From the NCBI RefSeq assembly GCF_014930365.1, contig NZ_JABXWI010000001.1, positions 871,984 to 935,983 on the forward strand: DNA of 64,000 nucleotides, written 5' to 3'. The notes under the pieces are model-generated. The model was not told the DNA's origin, ran no database searches, and saw only the letters and a list, made by a program, of their open reading frames with translations. A program made the translations under genes and the position numbers. The number at the start of each line of letters is the position of its first letter. Position 1 is the stretch's first letter. The DNA is from Streptomyces caniscabiei (GTDB taxonomy: Bacteria > Actinomycetota > Actinomycetes > Streptomycetales > Streptomycetaceae). Below are positions 27,363-36,169 of this stretch, in pieces.

Positions 27363-28847
27363 TCAGCCCCGCGCACCCCGCAACGAGGCCATCCACAGCT
27401 CGACCTCGTCCGACCTGCGGGGCAACCCCGCGCTGAGGTTGCGGTTGCCGTCGTCCGTCACCAGGATGTCGTCCTCGATGCGGACGCCGATGCCCCGGTA
27501 CTCCTCGGGGACGGTGAGGTCGTCGGCCTGGAAGTAGAGGCCGGGCTCGACGGTCAGCACCATCCCCGGCTCCAGCGTCCCGTCGACGTACGACTCCACG
27601 CGCGCCGCGGCGCAGTCGTGGACGTCCATGCCGAGCATGTGCCCGGTGCCGTGGAGGGTCCACCGGCGCTGGAGTCCCAGCTCCAGGACCCGCTCCACGG
27701 GGCCCTCGACGAGCCCCCACTGGACCAGCCGTTCGGCCAGCACGTGCTGCGCGGCGTCGTGGAAGTCGCGGTACTTGCCGCCGGGCCGCACGGCGGCGAT
27801 ACCGGCCTCCTGGGCGTCGTACACGGCGTCGTAGATCTTCTTCTGGATCTCGCTGAACGTGCCGTTGATCGGCAGGGTGCGGGTCACGTCGGCCGTGTAG
27901 TACGTGTGCGTCTCGACACCCGCGTCCAGCAGCAGCAGGTCGCCGGAGCGGACCGGACCGTCGTTGCGGACCCAGTGCAGGGTGGTGGCGTGCGGGCCGG
28001 CGGCGCAGATGGAGCCGTAGCCGACATCGTTGCCCTCGACCCGGGCACGCAGGAAGAACGTCCCCTCGATGTAGCGCTCGGACGTGGCCTCGGCCTTGTC
28101 CAGCACCCGTACGACGTCCTCGAAGCCGCGCACGGTCGAGTCGACGGCCTTCTGCAGTTCGCCGATCTCGAAGTCGTCCTTGACGATCCGGGCCTCGGAC
28201 AGGAAGACCCGCAGCTCCTCGTCGCGCTCGGCGGTGACCTTGTCGGTGAGGGCCGCCTCGACGCCGGCGTCGTAGCCGCGGACGACGCGGACCGGGCCGG
28301 TGGCCTCGCGCAGCTTGTCGGCGAGTTCGCGCACGTCGGCGGCGGGGATGCCGTACAGCTTCGCCGACTCGGTCAGCGAGTGGCGTCGGCCGACCCACAG
28401 CTCACCCTGGCCGGAGAGCCAGAACTCGCCGTTCTCCCGGTCGGAGCGGGGCAGCAGGTAGATCGTCGCGTCGTGACCCTCGCCCGAGGCCGAGGGCTCC
28501 AGGACGAGGACGCCGTCCTCGGTCTGGTTGCCCGTGAGGTACGCGTACTCGACGGATGCCCGGAAGGGGTACTCGGTGTCGTTCGAGCGGGTCTTCAGGT
28601 TGCCCGAGGGGATCACCAGGCGGTCGCCGGGGAAGCGCGCGGAGAGCGCGGCGCGACGGGCGGCGGTCTCGGCGGCCTGCGCGATCGGCTCCAGCCCGTG
28701 CAGCTCGGTGTCGGCCCACCCCGACTTCATGCTCTCGGCCAGTTCGTCGGACACGCCCGGGTACAGGCCGTTCTTGCGCTGCTTGATGGGCTCTTCGGCT
28801 TCGGTCGCCTCGGTCTCCGGGATCGCCGGCTCGAGCTCGTCCGCCAC
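27363..28847 (-). CDS. pepP: Xaa-Pro aminopeptidase (aminopeptidase P)
   Basis: 494-residue metallopeptidase that removes an N-terminal residue preceding proline. An N-terminal AMP_N domain (to about residue 170) is followed by the pita-bread fold. Metal-binding motifs are DAGVETHTYYTADVTRT, HGTGHMLGMDVHDC and LTVEPGLYF, and the final Glu is in VRIEDDILVT. Start: AGGAGG (28854-28859 on the minus strand) abuts ATG 28853 but is properly spaced for GTG 28847, which I therefore prefer. With ATG the protein would be two residues longer. Cytoplasmic. Upstream bases to 29027 hold no gene. Confidence 0.93.
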   Translation of the reverse strand: MADELEPAIPETEATEAEEPIKQRKNGLYPGVSDELAESMKSGWADTELHGLEPIAQAAETAARRAALSARFPGDRLVIPSGNLKTRSNDTEYPFRASVEYAYLTGNQTEDGVLVLEPSASGEGHDATIYLLPRSDRENGEFWLSGQGELWVGRRHSLTESAKLYGIPAADVRELADKLREATGPVRVVRGYDAGVEAALTDKVTAERDEELRVFLSEARIVKDDFEIGELQKAVDSTVRGFEDVVRVLDKAEATSERYIEGTFFLRARVEGNDVGYGSICAAGPHATTLHWVRNDGPVRSGDLLLLDAGVETHTYYTADVTRTLPINGTFSEIQKKIYDAVYDAQEAGIAAVRPGGKYRDFHDAAQHVLAERLVQWGLVEGPVERVLELGLQRRWTLHGTGHMLGMDVHDCAAARVESYVDGTLEPGMVLTVEPGLYFQADDLTVPEEYRGIGVRIEDDILVTDDGNRNLSAGLPRRSDEVELWMASLRGARG

Positions 28848-29027
28848 GGTCATCCTCCTAGGTACGGCACTGGACCCCGTCCATCGTACGGTCGCACCGC
28901 AGCGGCCGAGAGGCCCGCGACCCCCTCTCACAAGGGGTCACCGCCCCCTCACACGAGGCAGTCACGGGGCCCCGCGGGCCTTCCCCGAACCCGTGATCGC
29001 GGAGGCGCCCTCCTCGAATCCGTCGCC

Positions 29028-30551
29028 CTACTCGAACCGCGCCGCCAGCAGCACGACGTCCTCGGTGCCGTGCGCCTCGTCGAGGCCGCCCGGGAGCATC
29101 GTGCGGAGGATGTGGTCGGCGAGGGCGCCGGGGTCGTCGCGCAGTGCTCGGGGGACGCCGGCGGCGGCCGCGTGGAGGCGGGTGAAGGCACGGTCGACGG
29201 GCTCGCCGGTGCGCTGGAGGAGGCCGTCGGTGTAGAGCAGGACGGTTTCTCCTGGTTCGGCGGTCAGCTCGATGCTGGGCGCCTCCCAGCAGGCGAGCAT
29301 GCCGAGCGGTGCGGACAGGGACGTCTCCACGTACTCCGTGCGCCGCTCGCCGATCACCAGCGGCGGACTGTGCCCGGCCCCGGCCAGGGTGATCTTGCGC
29401 AGCGCGGGTTCGACGTAGGCGAAGAGCGCCGTGGCGGAGCGGGCCGGTTCGGTGAGCCGCAGGAGCAGCTCCAGGTCGGAGAGGACCGCGACGGGGTCCT
29501 CCCCCTCCATGACGGCGTAGGCGCGCAGCGAGGCCCGCAGTCTGCCCATCGCGGCGATCGCACTCGGCCCCGACCCCGTCACCGAGCCGACCGCGAGGCC
29601 GAGCGCGGCGTCCGGCAGCGGCAGCGCGTCGTACCAGTCGCCACCGCCGCGCGGCCCGGTGCGGTGCCGTGCGGCGAGCTGGACGCCGAAGACGCGGGGC
29701 AGCCGGGAGGGGAGCAGCTCCTCGGCGATGGTCGCCATGGACGTGCGCGTGCGCTCGACCTCGACGATCCGGGCCAGGTGCTCGGCGGCGTACCGGGTGT
29801 ACAGCCCGACGAGATGCCGCTGCCGCTCGACGGGCTCCGCGGGCTCGTCGTACAGCCAGACGGCGGCGCCGAGCCGGCCGGCCCTCTCGGTGGACAGGGG
29901 GAGGGCGTAGCTCGCCGCGTAGCCGAGCCGGGCGGCGACCTCGCGGTGGCGGGGATCGAGCCCGTCCTCGGCGAACAGGTCGGGCTGGGCGATCTCGCCC
30001 TCGCCGCCGGGCAGTCCGTCGAGGATGCGGCCGTACGGCAGGGAGCTGCGGGGCACGGTCTCGATGTGCCCGAGGTCGGCGTGGCCGAGGCCGAGGCCGA
30101 CGGTGGTGTCCGGGCCCAGTCCGTCGGCCGGTTCCAGGACGACGAGGCCCCGGCGGGCGCCGACGAGGGCGGCTCCGGCGTGCAGGAGTTCCGTGAGGGC
30201 GCTGTCGAGCGAGTCCGTGCGGGTCAGTCGTTCGGTGAGTTCGTGCAGCGTCGTGAGGTCCGAGACCCAGCCCGCGAGTCTGTCCTGGAGCACGGCCCCG
30301 GGGGCGGTGCCCGGTCCTGTGGCGGGAGGGGCCGTCGGGGTGCTCGGGGCGGCGGGCGCGGGCGCGACAGTGTGTGCGGGAGAGGGAACCGTTGAATCGA
30401 TTCCAGCCACTTTCGGAGGGTGAGGGGCGTTCATGGTGTCCGGCTTTCCGACCGGTGCGTATTGCTCAAAAGCATCGCAAACCCCCATGTCATTCTGCGC
30501 CGCTAGCAGTGTCTCCACATGTACACGCACTCGTGAGGGGATGTCCAGCAT
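29028..30551 (-). CDS. GAF-PP2C (SpoIIE-type) phosphatase-like protein, catalytic residue changed
   Basis: 507-residue protein. ATG 30551 with AGGAC five bases upstream gives MLDIPSRVRVHVETLLAAQ; a later start (ATG 30433) is possible but would drop this helical segment. A Pro/Ala-rich linker precedes a GAF domain (about 115-270) and a SpoIIE/PP2C domain (about 300-507). GGDWYD keeps the first metal Asp and LLYTDGL and EDVVLLAARF the later ones, but the usual VGDVxGHG motif reads VGSVTGSG, replacing a metal-binding Asp by Ser. It may be inactive or altered. Relatives regulate anti-sigma factor networks. Confidence 0.82.
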   Translation of the reverse strand: MLDIPSRVRVHVETLLAAQNDMGVCDAFEQYAPVGKPDTMNAPHPPKVAGIDSTVPSPAHTVAPAPAAPSTPTAPPATGPGTAPGAVLQDRLAGWVSDLTTLHELTERLTRTDSLDSALTELLHAGAALVGARRGLVVLEPADGLGPDTTVGLGLGHADLGHIETVPRSSLPYGRILDGLPGGEGEIAQPDLFAEDGLDPRHREVAARLGYAASYALPLSTERAGRLGAAVWLYDEPAEPVERQRHLVGLYTRYAAEHLARIVEVERTRTSMATIAEELLPSRLPRVFGVQLAARHRTGPRGGGDWYDALPLPDAALGLAVGSVTGSGPSAIAAMGRLRASLRAYAVMEGEDPVAVLSDLELLLRLTEPARSATALFAYVEPALRKITLAGAGHSPPLVIGERRTEYVETSLSAPLGMLACWEAPSIELTAEPGETVLLYTDGLLQRTGEPVDRAFTRLHAAAAGVPRALRDDPGALADHILRTMLPGGLDEAHGTEDVVLLAARFE

Positions 30552-31064
30552 TGTCCTGCTAGGACATCTGGTGTCCATGGGGCGCCGTTGTGCGAACGCA
30601 GACTTCTTGTCCAGTCCTTTGGAGAAAGCTAAGTTGGCCTAAAAGTGTTGTGGTGAACGGTGTATTGAGGTCGACTGGCGTTGTTCAACAGAGCGTCACA
30701 GCGGTCGTGATGGGTACGTACCCGGTGAAGGCCAGGGGCGGCGGAGGCCACCCGGAACCTGGCGACGGACCCGGGCGTCCTATCCACCGACGACCGAGCC
30801 CCATCCTCCCGTGGCGGAGGCGGCGAGCACATGCGGGACAGCAAAACGCCAGGCGCCGCCACCCCTACGCCATGCCCATGCTTTTGACAGACGCAAGTCG
30901 ACGCAAGCGATGGACGCGGACGTAACCGAGCTCGGCCCGCAGGGGTTCCCCTTGTCCGCGACAGGGGTGTGATGCGCCAGCAGGTACGCACAGTGCAGTG
31001 AACGACACATGTTGTGATGTGACCCACCGTGTTGCCATGCGTGCAACGGAAAGGACGAGCGCTC
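30552..31064. other. Non-coding divergent gap
   Basis: Roughly 510 bases between divergent genes. It is less GC-rich than the coding regions near 30600-30720 and must contain promoters for both neighbours. I see no RNA gene, no strong repeat and no convincing small gene. Confidence 0.5.
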
Positions 31065-31730
31065 ATGCGCGAGATCCCCGGAAAGCGACGCAGGCTCCTG
31101 TCCAAGCGCAACGGCGGGAGGCCCGAGCTTCTTGAGCAGGCCCTGACGTTCGCGACGGAATGGCAGTGGCCCGTACTCCCGGGGGTGGCGCCGGACCCGC
31201 AGGGCCGTGCCCGCTGCGGCTGCCCGGACCCCGAGTGCGTGGTGCCCGGCGCTCACCCCTTCGACCCCAGCCTGCTGGCCGCCACCACCGACGAGCGCAT
31301 GGTCCGCTGGTGGTGGACCAACCGGCCGACCGCGCCGATCGTGATGGCCACCGGAGGCACCGCCCCCTGCGCGGTGAGCCTGCCGGCGCCGGCCGCCTCA
31401 CGCGCCCTCGCCGCCCTCGACCGCACCGGTATGCGCCTCGGCCCCGTGGTCGCGGCCCCGCACCGCTGGGCGATCCTCGTCGCGCCGTACTCCATGGAGC
31501 AGTTGGGCGAGCTGCTCTACGCCAAGGACTTCGTCCCCGGCTCCCTCCGCTTCCACAGCCAGGGCGGCTATCTCGCCCTGCCCCCGTCCGAGACCGGACA
31601 CGGCCTGATCCGCTGGGAGCGGGCACCCCTGCCCGGTTCTGCCGCGCCCTGGGTGCCCGACGTCGAGGCGGTCGTGGACGCCGTCGTCGACGCCCTCACT
31701 CGTACGGGTGTGAGCGCGCCCGAGTTCTGA
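31065..31730 (+). CDS. Bifunctional primase-polymerase (prim-pol) domain protein, short
   Basis: 221-residue protein starting at ATG 31065 behind aaaggac. It resembles the N-terminal prim-pol domain found in mobile elements and Streptomyces chromosomes: LTFATEWQWPVLPGV, a CGCPDPECVVPGAHP metal-binding-like stretch, RWWWTNRPTAPIVMATG and RFHSQGGYLALPPS. The classic acidic catalytic VDLD motif is not evident (it reads CAVSLPAP), so it may lack primase activity. Compare the fuller copy at 40852, which keeps VDLD. No helicase gene is adjacent. Confidence 0.7.
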   Translation: MREIPGKRRRLLSKRNGGRPELLEQALTFATEWQWPVLPGVAPDPQGRARCGCPDPECVVPGAHPFDPSLLAATTDERMVRWWWTNRPTAPIVMATGGTAPCAVSLPAPAASRALAALDRTGMRLGPVVAAPHRWAILVAPYSMEQLGELLYAKDFVPGSLRFHSQGGYLALPPSETGHGLIRWERAPLPGSAAPWVPDVEAVVDAVVDALTRTGVSAPEF

Positions 31731-31785
31731 GCCCGCCCGGCGCGCGCGGGGCCGGGCGCCACCGGTCGGTCGTTATCTTCCGGAC

Positions 31786-32673
31786 ATGCAGCGTCTTCCC
31801 GGGGGCCACGGGGCCCCGTCGCGCGGCCGTCACAGTGCTCCCCCGCCCCGGAGCCGTAGAGCACCCGAGAGCCGCAGGGCACTCGAAGGCCGTAGGGCCC
31901 CCGAGCCGGCGCGCGGCGGGCCGGATCCGCGCCGGCTGCGCCTCGCGGGACTGACCGTCGCGGTCGCGGTCGCCCTCGGTCTCCCCCTCGTCGCCTCCGC
32001 GGGCCCGCTCGGCGACCTTCCCGCGTCCGAGCGCGCCGCCACCCCCGAGCGGGAGCCGACCTCCGCACTGGAGCGTGCCGCCGGGCGCGTCGGCGACGCC
32101 ACCGGCCTCGGCGCCCGTGACGACAGCGGCGACGCCGGGGGCACGGCCGGGTCCGGGGGCGGCGCCGACGGCTCCGGGAGTGGCGCGGACGGCTCAGGCG
32201 GCGATGTCGAGAAGTCCGCCGACCGCGCCGATCAGAAGGCGGGCGGTGCCGAGGGGCCGGAAGCGAAGCCCGCGGACGACGCCGGCGCCCCGGACGACGA
32301 TCAGGGTTCCCCGCGGCTGCTCGGGCTCGGACTCGCCACCGCCGCCCGCTGCGGTCCGGACCTCACCTCCCCCGACGGCATCGAGGCGCAGACCTGTGTC
32401 CTCACCCAGGGCGACCGGACCTGGGCCCGCACGTACTACCGCAACGTCACCGGACGTGAACTGAGTTCGATCCTCAGCATGATGGCGCCCGGCGGGCACA
32501 CCGTACGGATCCACTGCGCCGTGGGCGCGCACGACGAGCCGGGGGTGTGCGAGACGCCGAGGGAGCGTACGCGGGGCGGGACGGGGGCGTACACGGCCGT
32601 CGCGGAGTTCGCGGCACCGGACGGCGGGGGACCGCTGTTGCTGCGCTCAGGGAGCAACTCGGGCCGCTCGTAA
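31786..32673 (+). CDS. Hypothetical membrane-anchored or secreted protein
   Basis: 295-residue protein, ATG 31786. A basic N-terminus of about 50 residues precedes one hydrophobic segment LAGLTVAVAVALGLPLVASA, so the rest is probably outside the cell. Residues 85-180 are low complexity (Gly, Asp, Ser, Ala). A compact C-terminal domain of about 110 residues has Cys pairs (ARCGPDL, QTCVL, IHCAVG, GVCETP) that could form disulfides. No known family recognised. Confidence 0.68.
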   Translation: MQRLPGGHGAPSRGRHSAPPPRSRRAPESRRALEGRRAPEPARGGPDPRRLRLAGLTVAVAVALGLPLVASAGPLGDLPASERAATPEREPTSALERAAGRVGDATGLGARDDSGDAGGTAGSGGGADGSGSGADGSGGDVEKSADRADQKAGGAEGPEAKPADDAGAPDDDQGSPRLLGLGLATAARCGPDLTSPDGIEAQTCVLTQGDRTWARTYYRNVTGRELSSILSMMAPGGHTVRIHCAVGAHDEPGVCETPRERTRGGTGAYTAVAEFAAPDGGGPLLLRSGSNSGRS

Positions 32674-32735
32674 GGGCGTTGACGCCCAGGGGGTTCCGTC
32701 CAGCGGGGCCGCCGCGGAACCCGGGCATGAGAAGA

Positions 32736-32867
32736 CCCGGTTGCTGGCGACGGGGGATGCACCAGCAACCGGGCTAATGGAACCGTAACAAGAGATCGGC
32801 GCTTCGCAAATTCGATCTCGGCTATTCGGACACGAATTTGCCTGTCACGTAGGGGAGTTGTGACAGG
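32736..32867. other. Stacked inverted repeats in a convergent gap (terminators or structured RNA)
   Basis: Three hairpins follow one another: cccggttgctgg/ccagcaaccggg (32736-32747, 32762-32773), gagatcg/cgatctc (32792-32818) and cctgtcac/gtgacagg (32841-32848, 32860-32867). A further pair caaattcg/cgaatttg would compete with the second. The first can be a terminator for the gene ending at 32673; the others are not explained by a simple terminator. Confidence 0.55.
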
Positions 32868-32927
32868 AGTCACCACACTTCGAACGCACTCGGTCGGCCG
32901 ACCGCCCCGTCGGCGCGGGAACCCGCG

Positions 32928-33917
32928 TCAGCTCAGCGTGACCTGTCGGTTGGTGAGACCGCCACGCGCCCGGCGCTCCTCCGGCGTGAGCGGGGACTCG
33001 TCGGCCAGGGCACCGGCGAGCCGCTCGGCGAACTCGGCCGCCGGCTTCTCGACGTCGTCCGCGCCGACCCCGGTCGGCAGGTCCCAGACCGGCACGGTGA
33101 GGCCGTGAGCACGGAAGGAGCCGACCAGCCGGGTGCCCTCGCCGAGGCTCGAACGTCCCGCCGCGTGCAGCCGGGCGAGCGCGTCCAGCAGCCGCTCCTC
33201 GGCGTGCGGCATGACCCAGCGCAGGTGGTTCTTCTCCGGGGTCTCGCACCAGTAGGCCGCGTCGACGCCCGCGAGCTTCACCGTCGGGATCGCTGCGGAG
33301 TTGGCGCGTTCCAGGGAGGCGGTCACCTCCGGAGTCGCGTTCTCCGTGTCCGGGACCCAGAACTCGAAGCCCGTGTGCACAACTGGCTCGAACTCACCTT
33401 CGGGGTCGAGCAGGTCCTGCAGCCGCGGCCCGTCGGCCGGGGCGCGGCGCCCCTGAACCGGAGTGCCCGGCTCGGCGACGAGGGCGCGCTGCAGGGTGTC
33501 GGCGAGGTCGCGGCTGATGTCACCGGACGCGGTGTCGTTCTGCAGGCCGAGCAGGATCGAGCCGTCGTCGCGGCGCAGCGCGGGCCACGCCATAGGCAGG
33601 ACGGTGGCGAGCGTCACCGACGGGACGCCTTCGGGGAGCGCGTCCTTCAGCTTCAGCTCGACGGTGGCGGCGGGCACCAGCTCGCGCAGCGCGATCCAGT
33701 CGCACTCGCCGGGCAGGCCCTCGAAGGGGCGCTGCACCAGCTCGGTCACGGCCTGGGCGGCGGCCCGGCCGTGGCAGGCCTTGTAGCGGCGGCCGCTGCC
33801 GCAGGGGCATTGCTCGCGCGCGCCGACAACCGGAACCTGCCCATCGGCGCCTGCGGCGCCGACTCCGCCGGTGCCCTGCGGGCGCTTGGCCTTCGTGTGG
33901 GGTCGCTTCTTGGCCAT
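32928..33917 (-). CDS. SEC-C motif protein (DUF5926-like)
   Basis: 329-residue protein, ATG 33917. The N-terminus is Lys-rich (MAKKRPHTKAKRPQG) and is followed by a SEC-C zinc motif, EQCPCGSGRRYKACHG near residue 35. SEC-C motifs are the zinc-binding tail of SecA and occur in many other proteins. The remaining 270 residues are a soluble domain with FVPDT-like and AYWCETPEKNHLRWVMPHAEERLLDALARLH segments, widely conserved in actinomycetes without known function. Probably cytoplasmic. Confidence 0.82.
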   Translation of the reverse strand: MAKKRPHTKAKRPQGTGGVGAAGADGQVPVVGAREQCPCGSGRRYKACHGRAAAQAVTELVQRPFEGLPGECDWIALRELVPAATVELKLKDALPEGVPSVTLATVLPMAWPALRRDDGSILLGLQNDTASGDISRDLADTLQRALVAEPGTPVQGRRAPADGPRLQDLLDPEGEFEPVVHTGFEFWVPDTENATPEVTASLERANSAAIPTVKLAGVDAAYWCETPEKNHLRWVMPHAEERLLDALARLHAAGRSSLGEGTRLVGSFRAHGLTVPVWDLPTGVGADDVEKPAAEFAERLAGALADESPLTPEERRARGGLTNRQVTLS

Positions 33918-34193
33918 CGTGGGTGTCTCCCGATCACGGCTCGTCTCGTACTCGCGCGAGCCTAGCCGCTCGTACGACACCCGACGGGACCCTGTGGACA
34001 ACGCACCGAGTCGTCCCGGAACCGGCGGTTCGGGCCGGATGTGCCTGGCGCGGCGCGGCGCTGTGACCGGAAGCGCCCGGCTGGTCGGTCCATGCCCCGT
34101 CAGTCCATGCCCCGTCAGTCCGTGTCCCCGCCAGTCCGCGTCCCCGTCGGCCATGTGGCAGTCAGCCCATGTAGCAGTCAGTCCATGCGCCCG

Positions 34194-34736
34194 TCAGTCC
34201 ATGTCGTCGAACGCGTCCGCGAAGTCCAGATCGGGGAGGGCGGAGACCGAGGGGGCGACGACCCGGGTGGCGAAGTCGTCCCGGCGGTGAGCGCGGTAGA
34301 CGTCGTCCTGGACGACGACCCACACCGTGACCTCACCGCGGGCGTCGTCCCGTACGCCCCAGTCGTCCGCCAGTGCCGTGACGATGTTCAGCCCGCGGCC
34401 GCCGTGTGCGGTGACCGAGGGCGTGGACGGAACAGGGCGGGTCGGACCACCGCCGTCCGTCACCTCGACCGTGAGCCGCCCCGAGGGATCCATGCGCCAG
34501 GAGCAGAGCACGTCGCCGTCGCCGGCGAACGCGTCGCCGAGCGGCCTGCCGTGTTTGCAGGCATTGCTGAGTAGTTCGGAAAGGATCAGTAGGGCATCGT
34601 CGATGACCGATTCCGCCACACCGCCGGTGCGCAACTGATCGCGCATCCGGTGCCTCGCTTCCCCCACGCCCGCAGGGCCATGGGGTACGGCCATGCTCGA
34701 CGACGTGGGCACCTCCTGTGCCACCACCAACGCCAC
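34194..34736 (-). CDS. ATP-binding regulatory protein, HATPase (RsbW/anti-sigma-like)
   Basis: 180-residue protein with a stand-alone HATPase_c domain: N box LILSELLSNACKHG near residue 50, G1 box VTDGGGP and G2 box HGGRGLNIVTALADDWG. Start chosen at GTG 34736, which is preceded by AAGGAGGT at correct distance; ATG 34694 would skip a run of hydrophobic residues. Likely regulates a sigma factor or anti-anti-sigma factor, as for many Streptomyces paralogues; partner unknown. The C-terminal tail is acidic (DLDFADAFDDMD). Confidence 0.83.
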   Translation of the reverse strand: MALVVAQEVPTSSSMAVPHGPAGVGEARHRMRDQLRTGGVAESVIDDALLILSELLSNACKHGRPLGDAFAGDGDVLCSWRMDPSGRLTVEVTDGGGPTRPVPSTPSVTAHGGRGLNIVTALADDWGVRDDARGEVTVWVVVQDDVYRAHRRDDFATRVVAPSVSALPDLDFADAFDDMD

Positions 34737-35013
34737 CCCCGAGACCTCCTTCGCCCCACGCCACGGTGTGAATGCCCCATTGGACTGGACTGGAAACCGG
34801 CCAACCCACGTGCTCTGACGCACTCCTCGCACTCGAATACGGACCGAACGCGCCGGTGCACACCCCGTAGCCGGATGGCTGAATTTCGTCCCCGATATGC
34901 CGACTTGTCCCTGCTCCGAGCCTGGCCGTCTTGGCGGAATTCTTACCTCCGCCAACCACCGCGCGGGGGCGCCGCAGGAGCGTGACGGGGTGGTCGCAGG
35001 TGTGAACAGGGGC

Positions 35014-35076
35014 GTGTTCGGAACTGTCGCGGAGCGCGTGTGCGGAGTTGTCCGGAACGGTGTGTTCGGAGTTGTG
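35014..35076. repeat. Three 15-bp direct repeats with a 24-bp period
   Basis: gtgttcggaactgtc (35014-35028), gtgtgcggagttgtc (35038-35052) and gtgttcggagttgtg (35062-35076) recur at exactly 24-bp steps in the 353-bp gap between the GDPD gene and the HATPase gene. They lie about 280 bp upstream of the HATPase start. They may be a regulator-binding array; no gene lies in this gap. Confidence 0.6.
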
Positions 35077-35089
35077 TGAACTCGTGCGC

Positions 35090-35899
35090 TCAGCGGCCGA
35101 GTTGACGGAGGACCGCGCGCGGCCGGTTGGTGATGATGGCGTCCACGCCCAGCCCGACACAGAGGTCGACGTCCTGGGGTTCGTTCACCGTCCACACGTG
35201 CACCTGGTGCCCGGCGTTCTTCAGGCGTTCGATGTACAGGGGGTGGTTGCGCACGGTCCGGATCGAGGGGCCCGCGATCCGGACACCGGCCGGCAGCCGG
35301 CCGTCACGCAGCCGGGGCGAGACGAACTGCGTCAGATAGACCGTGGGCAGGGTCGGGGACGCCGCCCGGACGCGGTGCAGCGAGCGCGCCGAGAAGCTCA
35401 TGATCCGCACCGGTGAGTCGGCGGCCGACTCCGGGGCGTCCAGGCCGAACCGCTTCAGCAGGACCAGCAGCCGCTCCTCGACCTGGCCGGCCCAGCGGGT
35501 GGGGTGCTTGGTCTCGATGGCCAGCTCGACCCGGCGCCCGGCGTCGGCCACGAGTTCGAGCAGGCGTTCGAGGGTGAGGACGGAGGTGTCCGCCCGGTCC
35601 TCGGGGGTGACCTCCCAGTCGGGGGCCTCGTCGCCGTTCTTCCAGGAGCCGAAGTCCAGGGCGGCCAGGTCGGCGAGCTCCAGGGCGGAGACCGCGCCGC
35701 GGCCGTTCGACGTACGGTTGACGCGTCGGTCGTGGACACAGACGAGGTGGCCGTCCGCCGTCAGCCGCACATCGCACTCGAGGGCGTCCGCGCCGTCCTC
35801 GATCGCTTTCTTGTACGCGGCCAGGGTGTGCTCGGGGGCGGCCTCGGAGGCACCCCGGTGGGCGACGACCTGAATCGGGAGCTGTCGTGCGTGGGTCAC
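35090..35899 (-). CDS. Glycerophosphodiester phosphodiesterase
   Basis: 269-residue enzyme with the GDPD TIM-barrel. The catalytic metal-binding set is seen as VVAHRGASEAAPEHTLAAY near residue 12, ALECDVRLTADGHLVCVHD near 40, and ETKHP near 120. It releases glycerol-3-phosphate from glycerophosphodiesters. No signal peptide, so it is probably cytoplasmic. GTG 35899. The product belongs to the shorter bacterial UgpQ-like group. Divergent from htrA. Confidence 0.92.
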   Translation of the reverse strand: MTHARQLPIQVVAHRGASEAAPEHTLAAYKKAIEDGADALECDVRLTADGHLVCVHDRRVNRTSNGRGAVSALELADLAALDFGSWKNGDEAPDWEVTPEDRADTSVLTLERLLELVADAGRRVELAIETKHPTRWAGQVEERLLVLLKRFGLDAPESAADSPVRIMSFSARSLHRVRAASPTLPTVYLTQFVSPRLRDGRLPAGVRIAGPSIRTVRNHPLYIERLKNAGHQVHVWTVNEPQDVDLCVGLGVDAIITNRPRAVLRQLGR

Positions 35900-35962
35900 C
35901 GCGTCATGGTGCCACCGTGACGGGGTACGCGTGGGGGTGGTGACCGTGGACGACCGGGTCTG

Positions 35963-36003
35963 TACGCACAGTATGCGTAGTTAGTCTGATTGATCCTATA
36001 TAA
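35963..36003 (+). promoter_or_regulatory. Probable htrA promoter with adjacent palindrome
   Basis: In the divergent GDPD-htrA gap a perfect inverted repeat tacgca-cagta-tgcgta (35963-35979) lies just upstream of an AT-rich -10-like stretch ctatataaa (35996-36004), unusual for this GC-rich region. It would give a leader of about 160 nt before GTG 36170. Confidence 0.45.
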
Positions 36004-36169
36004 AGGATGGTCCCGGACCCACAGACACCGCTTATGGTGCCCTGACGGCTCGTGGGAAAAGCTGACCGCAGACAAAAATCACGCACAGCGCCTCTGTGCG
36101 ACCGACAACAGTCGACCCGAGAACGGTCGACCGCCTACCAGGTGAAGCCGTGGACCGAGGAGAAAAGCT

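Noticed and set aside
30590..30925. Open plus-strand frame of 111 codons in the gap before the prim-pol gene
   Set aside because: Arg/Pro-rich with no ribosome binding site and codon use typical of chance frames in GC-rich DNA.
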